Part shown: one piece after another, positions 1 through 12,868 of the stretch
Layout of the letters: each line of letters opens with the position of its first letter
Numbering within the stretch: the stretch's first letter is position 1
Assembly: GCA_933207985.1 (NCBI GenBank)
Contig: OW240920.1
Coordinates: 134,356,317 to 134,420,316 of the forward strand
Reading direction: 5' to 3'
Source: Pelobates cultripes
Lineage: Eukaryota; Chordata; Amphibia; Anura; Pelobatidae
DNA: 64,000 nucleotides
The notes under the pieces: generated by a model
What the model saw: only the letters and a program-made list of their open reading frames with translations
The model's database searches: none
What the model was told of the DNA's origin: nothing
Program-made: the position numbers and the translations under genes

Positions 1-2091
1 AGATGTCGAAAGCATCCGTGGTATTTTAGCATGCACTCCTCTTCTTATGTTGAATTGCTCAAAGCATGGTGTGGCCACATATCGCCTGGTCATCCAGTAA
101 TAAAAAGCACGGGGCTCACAATCGGGAAGGTGAAACTTCCTCATATAAATCCCAAACCGTCGTGGGGGGGAGAGAGAGGGTTAGGTGCTGCAGAATACAG
201 CTTTATTATTTGCTATACTAAAATGCCTGAAATTGGAGTGACTTCATCTGTACCTCCCACAGCATAACCGCTCCAATAAGCTGTTAGGAGTGTCCCTTTA
301 AATTTTATTTTTAAATGAAGGCTAGTGTTGTCTGCACAACTATCAATAGAAAAATAAAGCTAAACTATACTCCAGGGTTTTATTAGACCTGATTGACTAG
401 AGTTTCAGTAAAGATTATTATAGAAGGAGCAAATCATGTTGATTTGCAGCATAAACAGGGACATCAAAAGGTAAGTAGCAATAGCGTATTTCCATATTAC
501 AGATTTTTAAATTATATTGAAAACTGCATGTGTCTAAAGCAAAACTATGGATAGGTAGGTAAACAATCAATAACTTTGTATACCTTCCCAATTCCTGCTG
601 ACAAGTCACATCCTGAGATTTTATTATAAGGGTATAGCAGGCACTGATACATCTCAATTTAAGAATGCATAACAGTTTTTCAGTTTACTGAATATCTGTG
701 TGTAAACAGTTGCAAAAAACCACAGGTGATAAATCCATGAGGGTAAACTATCACAGTTCCTTTCAGTAGTTGCTTAAAAGGTACACTATAGGGCAGCAGG
801 GGGAGCTATAGTACAGCTTTGTATTAAAACACTGCACAACCAGAGTTATAGGTTATAATCTTAGGCCAAGTAGCTGGACTGAGAGCATAGCTGATTTAGA
901 GAAATAAATCTGAAATTCCCTTTGGATTTCCAATTAAAGAAAATAACCCTAAAAGTGAATTTTAAGCCAAAATAGCTACACAGAAATTTGAAATCCACAA
1001 TGTAGCAAATGACTGATTGTAACCGAGACAGATTTCATATTGTGCTGATCTACAGAGTTACATTGAGATCCCATATACTTTTTTTCATAGATTTACATCA
1101 GACGTCTAACAATCTCCAAAAAATTAGGACATTTTAACACCCGGTTGGAAATGTAACCCGTTTACTTCTGGGCCCAAACATTGCACGGGCTCTAGATAAC
1201 CCTGGAAACCACACCAGTCCAGTCAAGATATCTGAAATTTTATTTGGGTGATGGGTAACAGAAAAGATGTTTTTAACATCTTTAAATGTACTTTTAACAT
1301 CACACTTTCACTGCATTTCGCAATAGAACAGTCAAACATGATTCATCATGGCTGTAGGTTAGTGAAAACCCCTTGTCTCAAACCTAAGTTCTAGATGGGG
1401 GCGCACTCCTGGCACGTGAAAGATGATGGGGCTAACTTTGGTGGAGTATATTTCCCATGATGCCGTTGGGGTATTGTCCATAAGTGCTATAGTGACAAAA
1501 GTTTAGACCTCTTTGCTCTAGAATCTTCTTCCATTGGCCTTTCTTTACATTTAATTATTATTTTTTTAAATAAGGGGAAGTGATGTGAAACAGGGATATA
1601 AACCTTTGTGTGTCTACGATGGTGCATTCGTACATTATAGTTAAACTACCAAGTTTGTTAAATATGACTTTTGTATTAAAATAGATTACATGTATAAACA
1701 CTATTGCATGTTGAAATATATAGTACAAATGGACTGTAAGATGGAAATGACTGCTGTTCTGAATTTAGAGGTTACAGTAAAATGTGTTGAATCTATTATA
1801 TGTATATTCTTAAAATGTAGCAGTAGTTGCTTGTGTCTGGGATGCAAATAAGAACAGCAAAGTTTCAAAATGTGAGTTTCCAGTGAAATTCGGTAAACAT
1901 GCAGACCGCTTTTTGTGTTCCATAAACACTCCCTTGTTCCACCTGAAACCAAAAGGTAAAAGATTGTGCACTGCATGATGGGATACTGGATGTGAAACTT
2001 TGGTTCATGCAAGGTAGGCTCAGAAAGTCGTTGCTATTACACCAGTCTGAATTTTCTGTTAAAAATCAGTAGTTGCCATTGTTCGTGGCAG
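1..2091. other. FBXW2: Region downstream of FBXW2, including its 3' UTR
   Basis: No exon or recognisable gene was found here. FBXW2 must be polyadenylated on the minus strand in this stretch. Several minus-strand AATAAA signals are present, for example complementary to 1239-1244, 379-384 and near 200, and I cannot choose between them. A few short ORFs have no family resemblance. Confidence 0.5.
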
Positions 2092-5000
2092 TCAACCATT
2101 CTCCTTCCACAATACCAAATGGATACTGTGATCTGGCATACTTGTGGCAAAGACCAAACCAATATCATTTTCACCGTCCAGCCCGTTTAACCAAGATATT
2201 TCTCCAGCCAAAAAACTCGAGCCCCTTTTGGATTTCCGATATTCTGGCAGAGGCCATCGGCTGATCAGTTTCTCTGTCCTTAAATCCATGATGTACAGGT
2301 AGTGGTTGTCGAAGAGAAGAGCAAAGATATTGCCAAAGCCAAGTAAGGAAATATTTGCAGAATCTGGCATTTTTATAACTCTGTGGGGAGAAGGAGAGCA
2401 GATAAATAGTTGTGAAATACACACGCCACTATTTTTTTGTTAACTTTAAGGTCTATAAGGTCTACTTACTTCACCACCTTACTCTCCAACCCCATAACAC
2501 CACTGTTCCATCAAACAAGTGGGGCGTGCAGTCAACTCATACAGAGTTTGCCAACTGAACTGTACTGGCAGGGATAGCTGTCATCAAATTTTCACTTCTT
2601 AAATGTATTACATATGACATTTGGCTTTCTTCGGCTGAGTGACCATGTTGGGTCAGACTAACTTGCTCGCTACTTTATATCCACACAGACCAATCACACC
2701 ACTGGCTTCTGCGCACTTCATAAAAGCAGCAGGCAGCACTGTCAGTGTGTGAAGGTAGAAGGGAACAATGGATACATATAGAACCGATAATGTTAAAGGA
2801 CCATTATAGTGTCAGGAAAAAACATACTCGTTTTCCTGGCACTATACCGTCTCTAGGTCTCCCCCACCGCCGGGCTCTAGGGGATTGAAGGGTTTAAATC
2901 TTACCTGTTTTTCCCCGCCGGCTTGCTCAGCACGGGGAACTCTCCTCCTCCTTTTCGCCGTCATTGGCTGAATGCGCATGCGCGGCAAGAGCAGCGCGCG
3001 CATTCAGCCAATCCATGGGAAAGCAGTCTCAATGCTTTCCTATGGAAGCTGGCTTCTTCTCACTGTGAAAATCACAAGAAGCGCCTCTAGCGGCTGTCAA
3101 TGAGAGGCTGGATTAACCCATTTGTAAACATAGCAGTTTCTTACAGCAGAAAGGGTTAATCCTAGATGGACCTGGCCCCCAGACCACTTTGTTAAGCTGA
3201 AGTGGTCTGCGTGCCTATAGTGGTCCTTTAAGGCTATCTTGAATACTGAGGAAGGCTGCAGACACACACATTGACAAGGCGGCCTGCTTCTGCCATGAAG
3301 TGCACACAGGGCAATGCTGTGGTTAAGCTTCAGCAGGTGGCAAGTTAGGTTAAAGGGACACTGTAGTCATTAGAACATCTACAGCTCAATTTAATTGTTC
3401 TGGTGTCTATAGCCTGTACCTGCAGGCATATAAATATAAATACTGCCTTTCCAGTGCCTAGTGACACCTCCAGATGCAGACACAAAGACTGTAACTAGAG
3501 ATGCTTCCTGGGTCAGTGCTGCATGTTCAGCGTCTTCACGAATTGCATGGAGTTGCATCTATGAGGAGATTGGTGGCCTTTCCTACACTCTACAATGTGC
3601 AGCACCAATGTGTGGGTGCTAAGGAGGAACCTTCAACTGTAATGGCTCCAGTTGGGGGCAATTTAATTTTCACTCATGTGTACTAAAGACAAATAATAAA
3701 AAAATATTAAATATTTTCCAACAATTCATCCATATTAAAATCCACAGCCATAAATACCTTAGGATATCATAGCTAGCAAAGTCCCACTGGTATAGACCTA
3801 TAGCTGAACTGCACACAATGTATTTGCCGTCAAAATGCAGCCGTGGTTGTAAGCAAATGCTGCGATTATCTGAGACGTATAGAGTCTTCAGGCATTTGCA
3901 GTTAATTTCTCGCCCAATCGGCCAAATCTGTAAAACAAACCATGTTCATTATTTGTGAACATTTAAACAAACTAGTCAGTCATTTCTGAACATTTACACC
4001 AGTGACTACATTGCCCTTTATTGCTCAGCCTGTCCGGATTCCAAAATCAGACATCACTGATATACTTGAGAATGAAGCGGTCAGATTTCAGTCATTTGAT
4101 TTCATTTTCATTTAAAAAGGCAACCCCAAGCATCATAGATGCTTCAATGATTTGAAGTGGTCATGGTGCTTGGAGTCTGTACGTACAGCATTTCAGTACT
4201 AAAAACACAGCACATACCTAGTTTAAGTTTGCATCAATCGGCTGGGTGCATTAAGTGTCTGGTTTAAAAAAAATCAGTGTTTTTCCACATCTAAACCCTA
4301 CACAAAAGTATAGGATCCAGAATATTTACAAACCACACACACACAGTTTTTATTGTACAGAAGAATTTTAAAGAAATTCACAACACAAAGATAAATTTTT
4401 CATATTCTATTACGGTAAATTTCTCAAAATATATTAATTAAAAATGTAAGCTTAGTGTTTGGGATGTAAAAGGAATTATTCACTGAGAAGTGAGATAATA
4501 TAATAATTAAATAATATACACTATGTAGAAGGATACATTAACATTCTCTATCAATTTCAACTAGTCTGGGGTTTAGAGATGTTATGACGTATCTCAATTG
4601 TGCTCGTTTTATTGACCTTGGCAGGCTGTAACGTCAACACTGGTGGGAATAGAACCTTCAACTCAGTTCCCGGGCAAATAACCAACCAAGATGTTCTTAC
4701 TATTTAGTGAATAAGTCCCCTTACCGAATGTCTATTTTGGACATTAGTGCACAAATATTAACGATCACTATTTCAAATTAACGCGATGAAGGGGGAATTT
4801 TTGCGACATCATAATTTTACAACCAAACATGGGGAAAAAACTCCAAGTAAACTAGATTTTCTGTTCTGCTATTTTTGTCCCGACATTTTAGATTCACTGT
4901 CAGGGTTATTCACCAAAATATCAATTATAGAAATCTAGAATCTCCAGAAGTTAATTATCATCCAGTTTGACTACTTTTGCCTTAGATGTGAAATGAAGTT

Positions 5001-8000
5001 TGAATTTTTAACAATTTTCACATTAGTGAATAACCCGTCTGAATTCCAGACAAGTTTCACACTAGGGCTATCCATGTGAAGAGCTATTATTTAGGAAGGG
5101 AGCACACAGACCTTGATTTCATATTTGTCAGCACTGAGAAGTATATAATCTCCGGGACTGTGCATGATAGATTTCACTTCACATTTCTGTAAAACTACCT
5201 GCAGGGAAAAAGAGAAAAGATTTAGAGGAAAAAAACATGTCTTTATAGGACAGACATAATATCTCATCCAATACATTTTCAATGCAGCCATAAGCTGTAT
5301 TGATCGCATAAGTGTAATTTTCATCATGTGAATTCATGGAGAAACTACATTCATCATTTATGTCCATTATTTAACTAAAAAAAACAAAAACAACCCACAT
5401 TGCTTGCACATTGAGATACTTTGGTTTAACAGGTGACCAGTCATTAGGCCGTTTTATAAATATGAATATTAATTTAAAAAAAAATAATTAGATTATTATT
5501 TTTCAAGGATCACTTTAAGCCAATCTTTCTAATATGGCGGTCATGGATTCAAACAATATTTTTGTTGGTAAGCGGCCGATCCATTTATGCAAGCAGTCAC
5601 TTGCAGCCTATGGGTAGTCACACCTCCTGCTGGGCAAAGTTCTGTACTACATAGAGCAGGGGCAGGCAATCTGAGGCACTCCATATGGTGTGGACTACTT
5701 CTCCCTGGATGCTTTGCCAGCATGATGGTAGATGTAGTCCAAATCATCTGGAGTGCCTCAGATTGCCTACCCCTGGCCATAGAGCATGATTATCTATTCT
5801 TACAGGCAGTGACTACATTTTCTTTGTTATAATTCACTTTAAGTGAGAGACTATTATCAAAGCATAGCCGGCTTAGAGTGATACTGAAAATTACATATAT
5901 TTACAACACAGCCAAAAGAGTGGAAGCAGCAAAGGTGTAAAATATAAAATTTCTAAAAATCTTGAAATCTAAATATTTGTTATACTTGTGGCCAGCACAG
6001 TGCAAAGAGGAAGCAATCAGACTGTGTAATCAGGACTCCTATTACACGTCTGAGCCTCTTTCAATCAATACTTTGCATGAAGTAAAGTCAGCAGTTGCAC
6101 CAAGGTTCCCCAGACACATCTATACTTCATGCTGTTGAACAGTACATGACTAGTGATGCCTTGCAGTATGTAGTAGAATCTATACGCAGGTGGAGGGAAA
6201 TCTATTATTCAGCCTTGTTGATTACAGAAAGGATTTACAATCTATGACATAAGCAGTGCCCACAACCCCCCCCCACCCCCAATGTATTTAAACCTAACAG
6301 GCGGTGTTTCATGAGGCCTTGCAGCATGAGAGGTCAAACCTACTTTAGTGACCCATTCCGTGTGGCCATTGAGCGTATTCAAACATGATCCAGAAGATAA
6401 GGCCCATATTTTCACAGTGTTATCCGCAGACCCACTGACTAACAGATCTAGCTCATCGTTATAGTCCACACTAAACACTAGAATTAAAAAGAGGACAAAA
6501 ATTGTAACATTCAAGGAATTATGGGAAAAATCAAAATCTATATGAAAAACACAATAGCAAAAATGAGAAATTATAGAGAACTTGTCATACCAGGTTCAAT
6601 TGTTTCATCTTTGGGTTTATTATCCATTAAATGATTCCACTCAATGTACTTATTCTATTTACCTGACCTGCCTAGCTTCTTTAATCGAACACTACCACTA
6701 TGCCTCCTTTATAGCCGATTCCCTATCCTCATTACCACGTACCAACATTTTGGGAAGCATAACAATGCTTTAAAACAGGGGGTCCTCAAACTCCGGCCCC
6801 CCAGATGTTGCTGAACTACACCTCCCATGATTCTCTGGCTATGTAATTCAAAGAATCATGGGAGTTGTAGTTCAGCAACATCTGGGGAGCCGGAGTTTGA
6901 GAACCCATGCTTTAAAAGAACGGCACAGGTCCCCATGTGTCTATCTGTAAGAACACTCTCAGTGTTAGAGGTATTCCCAATGGGCTCTAAAAAGGTTAAA
7001 GTATACAAAACTATCACATACATGCATGTAATTTTAGATACAAAGTGTGAGTGGAGCGCATAGGTAAATAGTGATCTTAAATCAGAAAGTGCAGATGTAC
7101 ATATGAATACTTAATATTTCTCAGGAAGATTTCCACGGGTAGTCATGTACGTAGAAAAAAAAAAAAAGAAAGTACAAAGAATAGATAATAGTATAGTCTG
7201 TATGACAAGCTTGTGGATCTATAAAAATATAACCATTTATTGAACAAATTAAACCATTATTATTGCAGCTGCTTACAAGATAAAAGAAAGTGAGTATGTG
7301 CGGTATCAGATACCGCTACTCATGCAAGCCGGTATGGCAAAAAGCCAAAAGCTGGGAGATGTCTTTCACACTGCCAGCCCGGTTCGAGCATATGTAAGGA
7401 ATACTGGAGGTTAGATGTTGGTGTACCAGTCCTTCTAGGTTTCTCAATCGGTAAGCGTTATAGATGAATTGAAACTCGCAGTGGAAAGTTGGCGGGATTG
7501 AAGCTCTGCCCCCAGTGTGAGGGGTAGATCAAGAGAAAATATGCTCAAACCATGGCAATTCTGGCCACTAAAACACTTCAGCTTAATGAAGTGCTTTACA
7601 TGTGCAGAGTGTGTCCTTTTTTTCATTTTGCAAAAAGTGCAATTTCAAAAGAAGTTATAACTTTTATAAATTAACCTTGTTACACCTCCTGGCTGTCAGA
7701 AAGCCAGTCCTGTTACTGCCTGGTTGGTTGGTTAGCTCAGTGCAGATAAACTCAAGAGGCAGCAATTGACCAGTGCTCCTGCCTTGCAAAGACTTCTCAT
7801 TAAGCTGCATTGGGAAGTCTGTGATTGGACAGCCAGAGACATTCTGGGTGGGGCTAGAAGGGATCTGCACATTTTTCAAGCTGTTTTAGATGCACCCCCA
7901 TTGAAAACATTAATAATTAAATGCATGTATGTTTTCATTGTTGGCATAGCTCCTAAATATTGCTTTCTATTTGTTTGTGCAGTGGAGAGTCTCTATATGC

Positions 8001-11000
8001 AAACTTGCATATTACTTATTATCTAGCACAAAAAACATCCGTCAAAACTTGCACAGAAGGGGACAATTGTCTCTACATGTAGCCATTATATCTACCGATT
8101 ACTGAAGTTTCCAACACATTGTAAACACTTCAGCATCTTCATCTGCACACAAGACTTATGACTTACCTGCGCCGGTATGTCCTCGGAAGTGCTGAGTTCT
8201 AGCCCCTGAAATCCAGTCCCAGCAGGCAACGGTGTTATCAAAGGACCCTGTTACAAGTTTCTGCTCATCGAACTTCACTGCAGCACAGGTATGCGTTTGG
8301 ATACCGTATATGCATTGACCAGTGCTCACATCCCACAGCTTTGCAGACAAGTCATCGGAACCTGCGATACAGAAACATGAGAAACATAAAGAACAATCTT
8401 CATTGTACCGTGAAATGAAAGGTTTATAACTGGATTGTTAGTAGATTTTATACACATCCTTGTTTTAATCTCTACGCTATTATAAGTATTTTTCAAAAAT
8501 CCATAGTCCTTGGTTCTTCCCCTTTCTACAACAGTACTAACAGGTATTCAAGCCATACGCAGATCGGTGTCCGCATGGGCTGATACTGAACATAAGAGAT
8601 TGTACTAGAGCAGTGTAGGTAACATTTGGCAGCCCAGCATTATGGCTGTATAAGCATTATGGGAGATGTAGTCCACATCACCCGGAGTACCAAAGGTTGC
8701 CTACCCCTGTACTAGAAGCTCCGTTATGTGCACTAGCCATCTTTTCCCTTTACGGCCCATACAATCATTGAACCAGTGACACAAGAGGAGGCAGAACTGT
8801 CAGTACGTGACCAGGTTTTGATTAAAACATTGCTCAGGACATCATCTTAGGCATTGATTCGCAAAAAAAAATAAAAAAAATATGATTAAAAAAAATAAAT
8901 AATAAAAAAAAAAAGTTAAAAACACACAAACAAGACAGCCACTTGACCAGAGACTACAAAAGCATGTGTGTTATATCGCAATCACTGGAATGAAACAGTT
9001 CATCGACCTGTAAATTATTTTAACAATATATCTGCCCTTTCACTATCTCCCCTTTTTTCCAGCATGCATTGTACTCTTGTCTTCCTGACAGTATGCTTTT
9101 CATTTTTAGAACTGTTGCAGGAATCAGGATAGAGGGTGTTTTTCATTGCTTAGCATCTTTTCCTAAGTTGTGTTTCAAAGCTGTTGTATAGAGCAAACAC
9201 AGAATCAAAGGAATCCATGTTTAAAATAGAATGAGGAAAAAAGGTCTTTGTTGAACTAATTTGCATATGCCCACCCAGAATCCTTTGCGGTAGTAACATC
9301 ACTACAAATTTGTGATTTCTGTGGGAAAAGCAAGTCTTATGGCTTGACTGGTGACCTGTGTTTAACTGCAGATCTGTGTTTAACATTGTATTACCTTTAA
9401 AAATAAATGTATTTGAATGTTAAAAAGTGTTACTAATGTAATGAATAAACTGAACGTCACTTTTAAGAAGTTTTTTTTTTCTGACAACATTTAGCAAAGG
9501 TTTCTGAGGAAGTATGATAGGTTTAATAGGAATGCCTTCTCGATCTTGTCCTAACCACAATATGACATCTGTGATTGCCAGATAAAAAGCTTCCTTATTC
9601 TCAAGCTTAGTCATGTTCAGTCTTACAGTGGCAGATTTAAAGATTACACATGCAGAGCGGGAACTGTTTTGCATGAAAGCGAGGTTTGGGAAATATAGCT
9701 TGACATCATGACTTGATTTGGACAAGTTATAGATTCCATTACTGGACTGAAGCAGTTCTGGCCATCCATAAATATTGCTCAGTAACTTCACCTCGCCTGA
9801 TAGGTGGTCACACTGACAGTATATTTTATTAGAGACTCTATAAAGGGACACTATAGTCAACAGAACAACTGCAGCTTAATGTAGTTGTTCTGGTGAGTAT
9901 AATCATAGGTCTTCAGGCATTTTCATGCAAACACTGCCTTTCCAGAGAAAATCCAGTGTTTACATTGCCCCTAGGGACACCTCCAAGTGGCCAGTGGTGG
10001 GGCTTCCTGGCTCAGTGCTGCACAGTAGGCAGCTCTGCCGTTCAGTGTCCCCACGCTCTGCATGGGGACGCTGAATTTTCCTCATGGAAATGCATTGATT
10101 CCTATAGTGTTCCTTTAATGTTGTGTCTATTTGATATTAATAATTTTGACCAAATATTCAAGGAAGATGCCTCCCACACACGCAAGGTATGCAGCATGGG
10201 CTCTTTTATAATAGTTTATGTGCCCCAACACACAGGATATCCAGCTTTGCTCCAATAATACAGATCTGTGTTAATTTATCACTTTTAGCTGTATTTTCCT
10301 ACATGCGGTAAATCTTGCCTATTCGTTTGCTGTTAAAGTCAGTCCCCTGGACGATATCAGTACAGAGCTTCTGCAAGTTAATGGTGTAAGCAGACAGTGT
10401 GTTATCAAGCCAAACACATGCATGAATGCAAAGGGGAATCGAAGGGGGTGGAGCTCGAGTTCGGCACATTAAGGTATTACATAAAGTACATACATAAAGT
10501 ATGGGAATAAAAAAATAAAAATCAATGAGAACCTGCAATGTTTACACTGCAGAGTTATGTCTGGAAAGACAGCCACTAGAGACACTTCCAGGCAGAGTTT
10601 AACTCAGTGAAATGACATTGGACGTCCTCATACTTTTCATTAGGACATCCAGCATCTTAAAAATTCCCATAAGAACACACAGATTCCATAATTTCCTATG
10701 GAGAAGCTCTAATGTGCATGCGCAGCAAGCACCGCACGAGCATTAGGTTCTTCCATTAGTGTAACACCGCAGGTGGAGGAGAGCAATCCAACGCCAAGGG
10801 ACATCAGTTCTGGAATTGTTTTTAACCTTTTCATGCAGGGTGGGGAGGGAGTATCCTAAATTTAGGGATAGTTTTGGCTTCCTAACATTATAGTGTTCCT
10901 TTAAGTATTATCATATTCAAACCTTTTATATACTCTACATCCAACTCAGTCACTGAACTACAGCCAACGCAGCAGATCCACGACAATAACCTCCAGGTGC

Positions 11001-11976
11001 ACTAAGAGTTACAGTCAGTGAGAGGTGCCACAATTGATTCAGAAGAAACGCCTGAGTCTGCAATATGTGGCTCACATTGCTCTTTGCTAGAACTTAACAA
11101 TAATTCTCCAGGAGGAAAAGTGAAAAACCTGAGGATTCATAAAATAAGACACGAGGTACTCTATTTACTAAAATACAAAATGTAAATGTGCAAAACTATT
11201 CTAATGCCCCCCTGGTAATGCTATCAGTAGACAGTGTCTTGCAGTAAAATTGCTACTGCGTACACTAGACACTTTGCCATACACCCGAATGTGAGACACT
11301 CATGCACACACACAATACAGCCACGATTAGCTTCACCATGCAGGTAACTCGTATTTACATATATTACTCCTAGTACCACAACCACTGGAATTTCCCCTAA
11401 AGTTAAGCTGCCATTCTCTATATAAACCACAAACATTTAACAGAGAAATCCCAATTGTACAGGACAGCATTCTCCAAGTCTGGTACCTGTACAAAGCAGT
11501 CCGTCTTTATAATAAAGTGCATAAACTCTGGCACTATGTCCAATAAGTGATGCTGTTTGGAAGGCTTCATGATCCTCGAGCTGTTTCATCCTTAATACCG
11601 CCTTCAGGTAAACTTTCTTCCAGTGCACGGTCTCATGCACGCCATCGTCAATCTGCCAGCCGAGGTTCCGGCAGGCCGTCTGCCACACCTCCGTACAGGC
11701 ACTTATAACCTTGTTCCACTGCTTCGAGACAAGGCAGCACGTGAGTAAGGTCTCCGGGTCAAGCCATTTCAGCAAGTAGAAGCTAAGTTCCAGTGGAAGA
11801 AGTTTAAGGAAATCCCTTTTCAGTAGAGTTTCTAAGTTATTGGAGAGGTGCCTTAGCTGAACAGCACCGCTCTGGCTGATCAAGTGATCCAGAGTTTCAT
11901 TCTTCTGCAGGTCAGTGAGGGTATAAAACGCAGCTGAGAGGGTTTCAAGCCATGTCTCAAATTCCTTTTTCTCCAT
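2092..11976 (-). CDS. FBXW2: F-box/WD-repeat protein 2, complete coding region in six exons
   Basis: Substrate-recognition subunit of an SCF (SKP1-CUL1-F-box) ubiquitin ligase: the F-box binds SKP1 and the WD propeller binds substrate. Coding exons in transcript order are 11976-11487, 8361-8167, 6477-6344, 5198-5112, 3927-3758 and 2380-2092. All junctions are GT-AG and the phases join cleanly to 454 aa, the same length I recall for human FBXW2. The start is MEKKEF; the upstream in-frame ATG lies in intron sequence, before the acceptor at 11997/11998. The F-box spans about residues 54-101 ([19 protein letters not shown], then LVSKQWNKV). WD-type repeats follow from about residue 145, with [23 protein letters not shown] and [12 protein letters not shown]. 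The protein ends [11 protein letters not shown]. The donor after the fourth exon is the weak AAG|GTCTGT. Near-continuous similarity to the remembered human protein makes the assignment very secure. Confidence 0.97.
2793..3231. mobile_element. TTAA-flanked MITE (T2-like) in FBXW2 intron 5
   Basis: The element is bounded by TTAA on both sides, with inverted ends TTAAAGGACCATTATAG and CTATAGTGGTCCTTTAA. The interior carries the family hallmarks seen elsewhere in the window: 'cctctagcggctgtc', 'catagcagtttc' and 'gaatgcgcatgcgcggc'. TTAA duplications with TTAAAGG ends fit the anuran T2 MITE family (piggyBac-type target). Confidence 0.8.
3350..3490. mobile_element. 5' end of a second TTAAAGGGACACT-type MITE
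   Basis: It begins TTAAAGGGACACTGTAGTC, followed by the subfamily text 'gctcaatttaattgttctgg'. The matching right end could not be found, so this is a fragment or strongly diverged copy. Confidence 0.5.
4903..5036. mobile_element. MITE with GGGTTATTCAC termini
   Basis: It starts GGGTTATTCAC and ends GTGAATAACCC, an exact 11-nt inverted pair around an AT-rich interior. The same termini recur around 14020, 16947-17516 and elsewhere. No clear target duplication was seen. Confidence 0.6.
5657..5776. mobile_element. Short palindromic hAT MITE in FBXW2 intron 3
   Basis: The left end CAGGGGCAGGCAATCTGAGG mirrors the right end CCTCAGATTGCCTACCCCTG. Flanks ACATAGAG (5649-5656) and CCATAGAG (5777-5784) form an 8-bp duplication with one mismatch. 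CAGGG-type ends with 8-bp duplications point to the hAT superfamily. Confidence 0.7.
6776..6909. mobile_element. hAT MITE with perfect 8-bp target duplication
   Basis: An almost full-length hairpin of 134 bp, starting CAGGGGGTCCTCAAACTCC and ending in the complement of CATGGGTTCTCAAACTCC. It is flanked by identical CTTTAAAA at 6768-6775 and 6910-6917. The arms contain ACTACACCTCCCATGATTC and its partner. Confidence 0.85.
8611..8709. mobile_element. hAT MITE in FBXW2 intron 1
   Basis: Ends CAGTGTAGGTAAC and GGTTGCCTACCCCTG. Flanks TACTAGAG (8603-8610) and TACTAGAA (8710-8717) match at 7 of 8 positions and fit the nTCTAGAn-like hAT target preference loosely. Confidence 0.65.
9423..9838 (-). 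pseudogene. Unrecognised coding-like stretch inside an FBXW2 intron
   Basis: A minus-strand open frame with protein-like composition. It reads from about [19 protein letters not shown] through [18 protein letters not shown] and [18 protein letters not shown] to [11 protein letters not shown] and a stop. The first dozen codons of the longest frame are only the end of an adjacent MITE, so the true 5' part is cut off or spliced: a CTATCAG acceptor-like site lies just inside. I do not recognise the family. It could be a processed-gene fragment, a domesticated or decayed transposon ORF, or chance. Confidence 0.3.
9840..10118. mobile_element. TTAA-type MITE, AAAGGGACACTATAG subfamily
   Basis: It starts (t)aTAAAGGGACACTATAGTC, so the left TTAA has decayed, and ends CCTATAGTGTTCCTTTAA with TTAA at 10115-10118. 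It abuts the coding-like stretch on its left. Confidence 0.65.
10540..10904. mobile_element. TTAA-type MITE, right end intact
   Basis: The right end is CATTATAGTGTTCCTTTAA (TTAA 10901-10904). The interior has 'agacagccactagagacacttcc' type text shared with the element at 17038-17464. The left end is not sharply visible. Confidence 0.5.
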
Positions 11977-12740
11977 AGGTTTCTGGAAGCATCTACCTGT
12001 GTCAAAACAAGAGAACACAATCAGATATTAGTAGACTGACATGTCACGATCACTGTAGCTACAGCCCATATATATTATATATATATATATATATATATTC
12101 CACTTACTGCCAATTACTATGAGTTGGGGAAAGGGATAAAACGTACAAAATATCTCAAGTACACAAAATATAAAAAAAAAAAAAACTTGATAAAAAACAG
12201 GTACAGCATTAACAATCACTGGTTTAAAAGACAAAGAAAAGACATTGGACAGTTGTGATATACGTACCGTATCTGTTACATTTCCTTAAAGGTCCAGGGA
12301 TGTTGCTGGCTCAATATATATTTCATAAAATGAACCTAGGTGGAAGAAGAAGCACATACCTGTATAAATATATAGAGTAAGCTTTATATAAAGTTATGGA
12401 GTAGGTATGTACGCTTTTGTTTCTTGTTTCAGCCTCCCGCACAGGAGGATGCGTTGCTATAGTACAGGGTTCTACAAACTCTGGCCCTCTAAATGTTGCT
12501 GAACCCCAACTCCCATGGTTCTTGAATAAAACAGATAGCAAGATAATCATGGGAGTTGTAGATCAGTAATATGTGCAGGGCCAGAGTTTGCAGAACCCTG
12601 CTTTCCACTCCTAGCTGACTCCTCCAGCTGTTTCCAACCACAGCCAATCACATGTTATTAATCACTGCGGTCACACTATAAATTCTCTCTGCCATCACTT
12701 TCAATTTCCTCTGCTATCTCTTGTCTCATTTCCCTATTTT

Positions 12741-12868
12741 ACTTTTAGATTGTAAGCTCACAGGCAGGGCCATCTCCCTTTTGTATCGGTCTGTTTATAT
12801 TGTTCTCCCAAGTATACAGCGCTGCGGAATATGTTGGCGCGTTATAAATGCCAGTAATAAATAAAATA
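12741..12868 (+). mobile_element. 3' tail of a CR1/L2-like LINE
   Basis: 'gattgtaagctcacaggcag' is followed by 'cagcgctgcggaatatgttg' and 'gcgttataaatgccagtaat', ending in short AATAAA-rich repeats. This is a very common retroposon tail in frog genomes. Confidence 0.55.
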
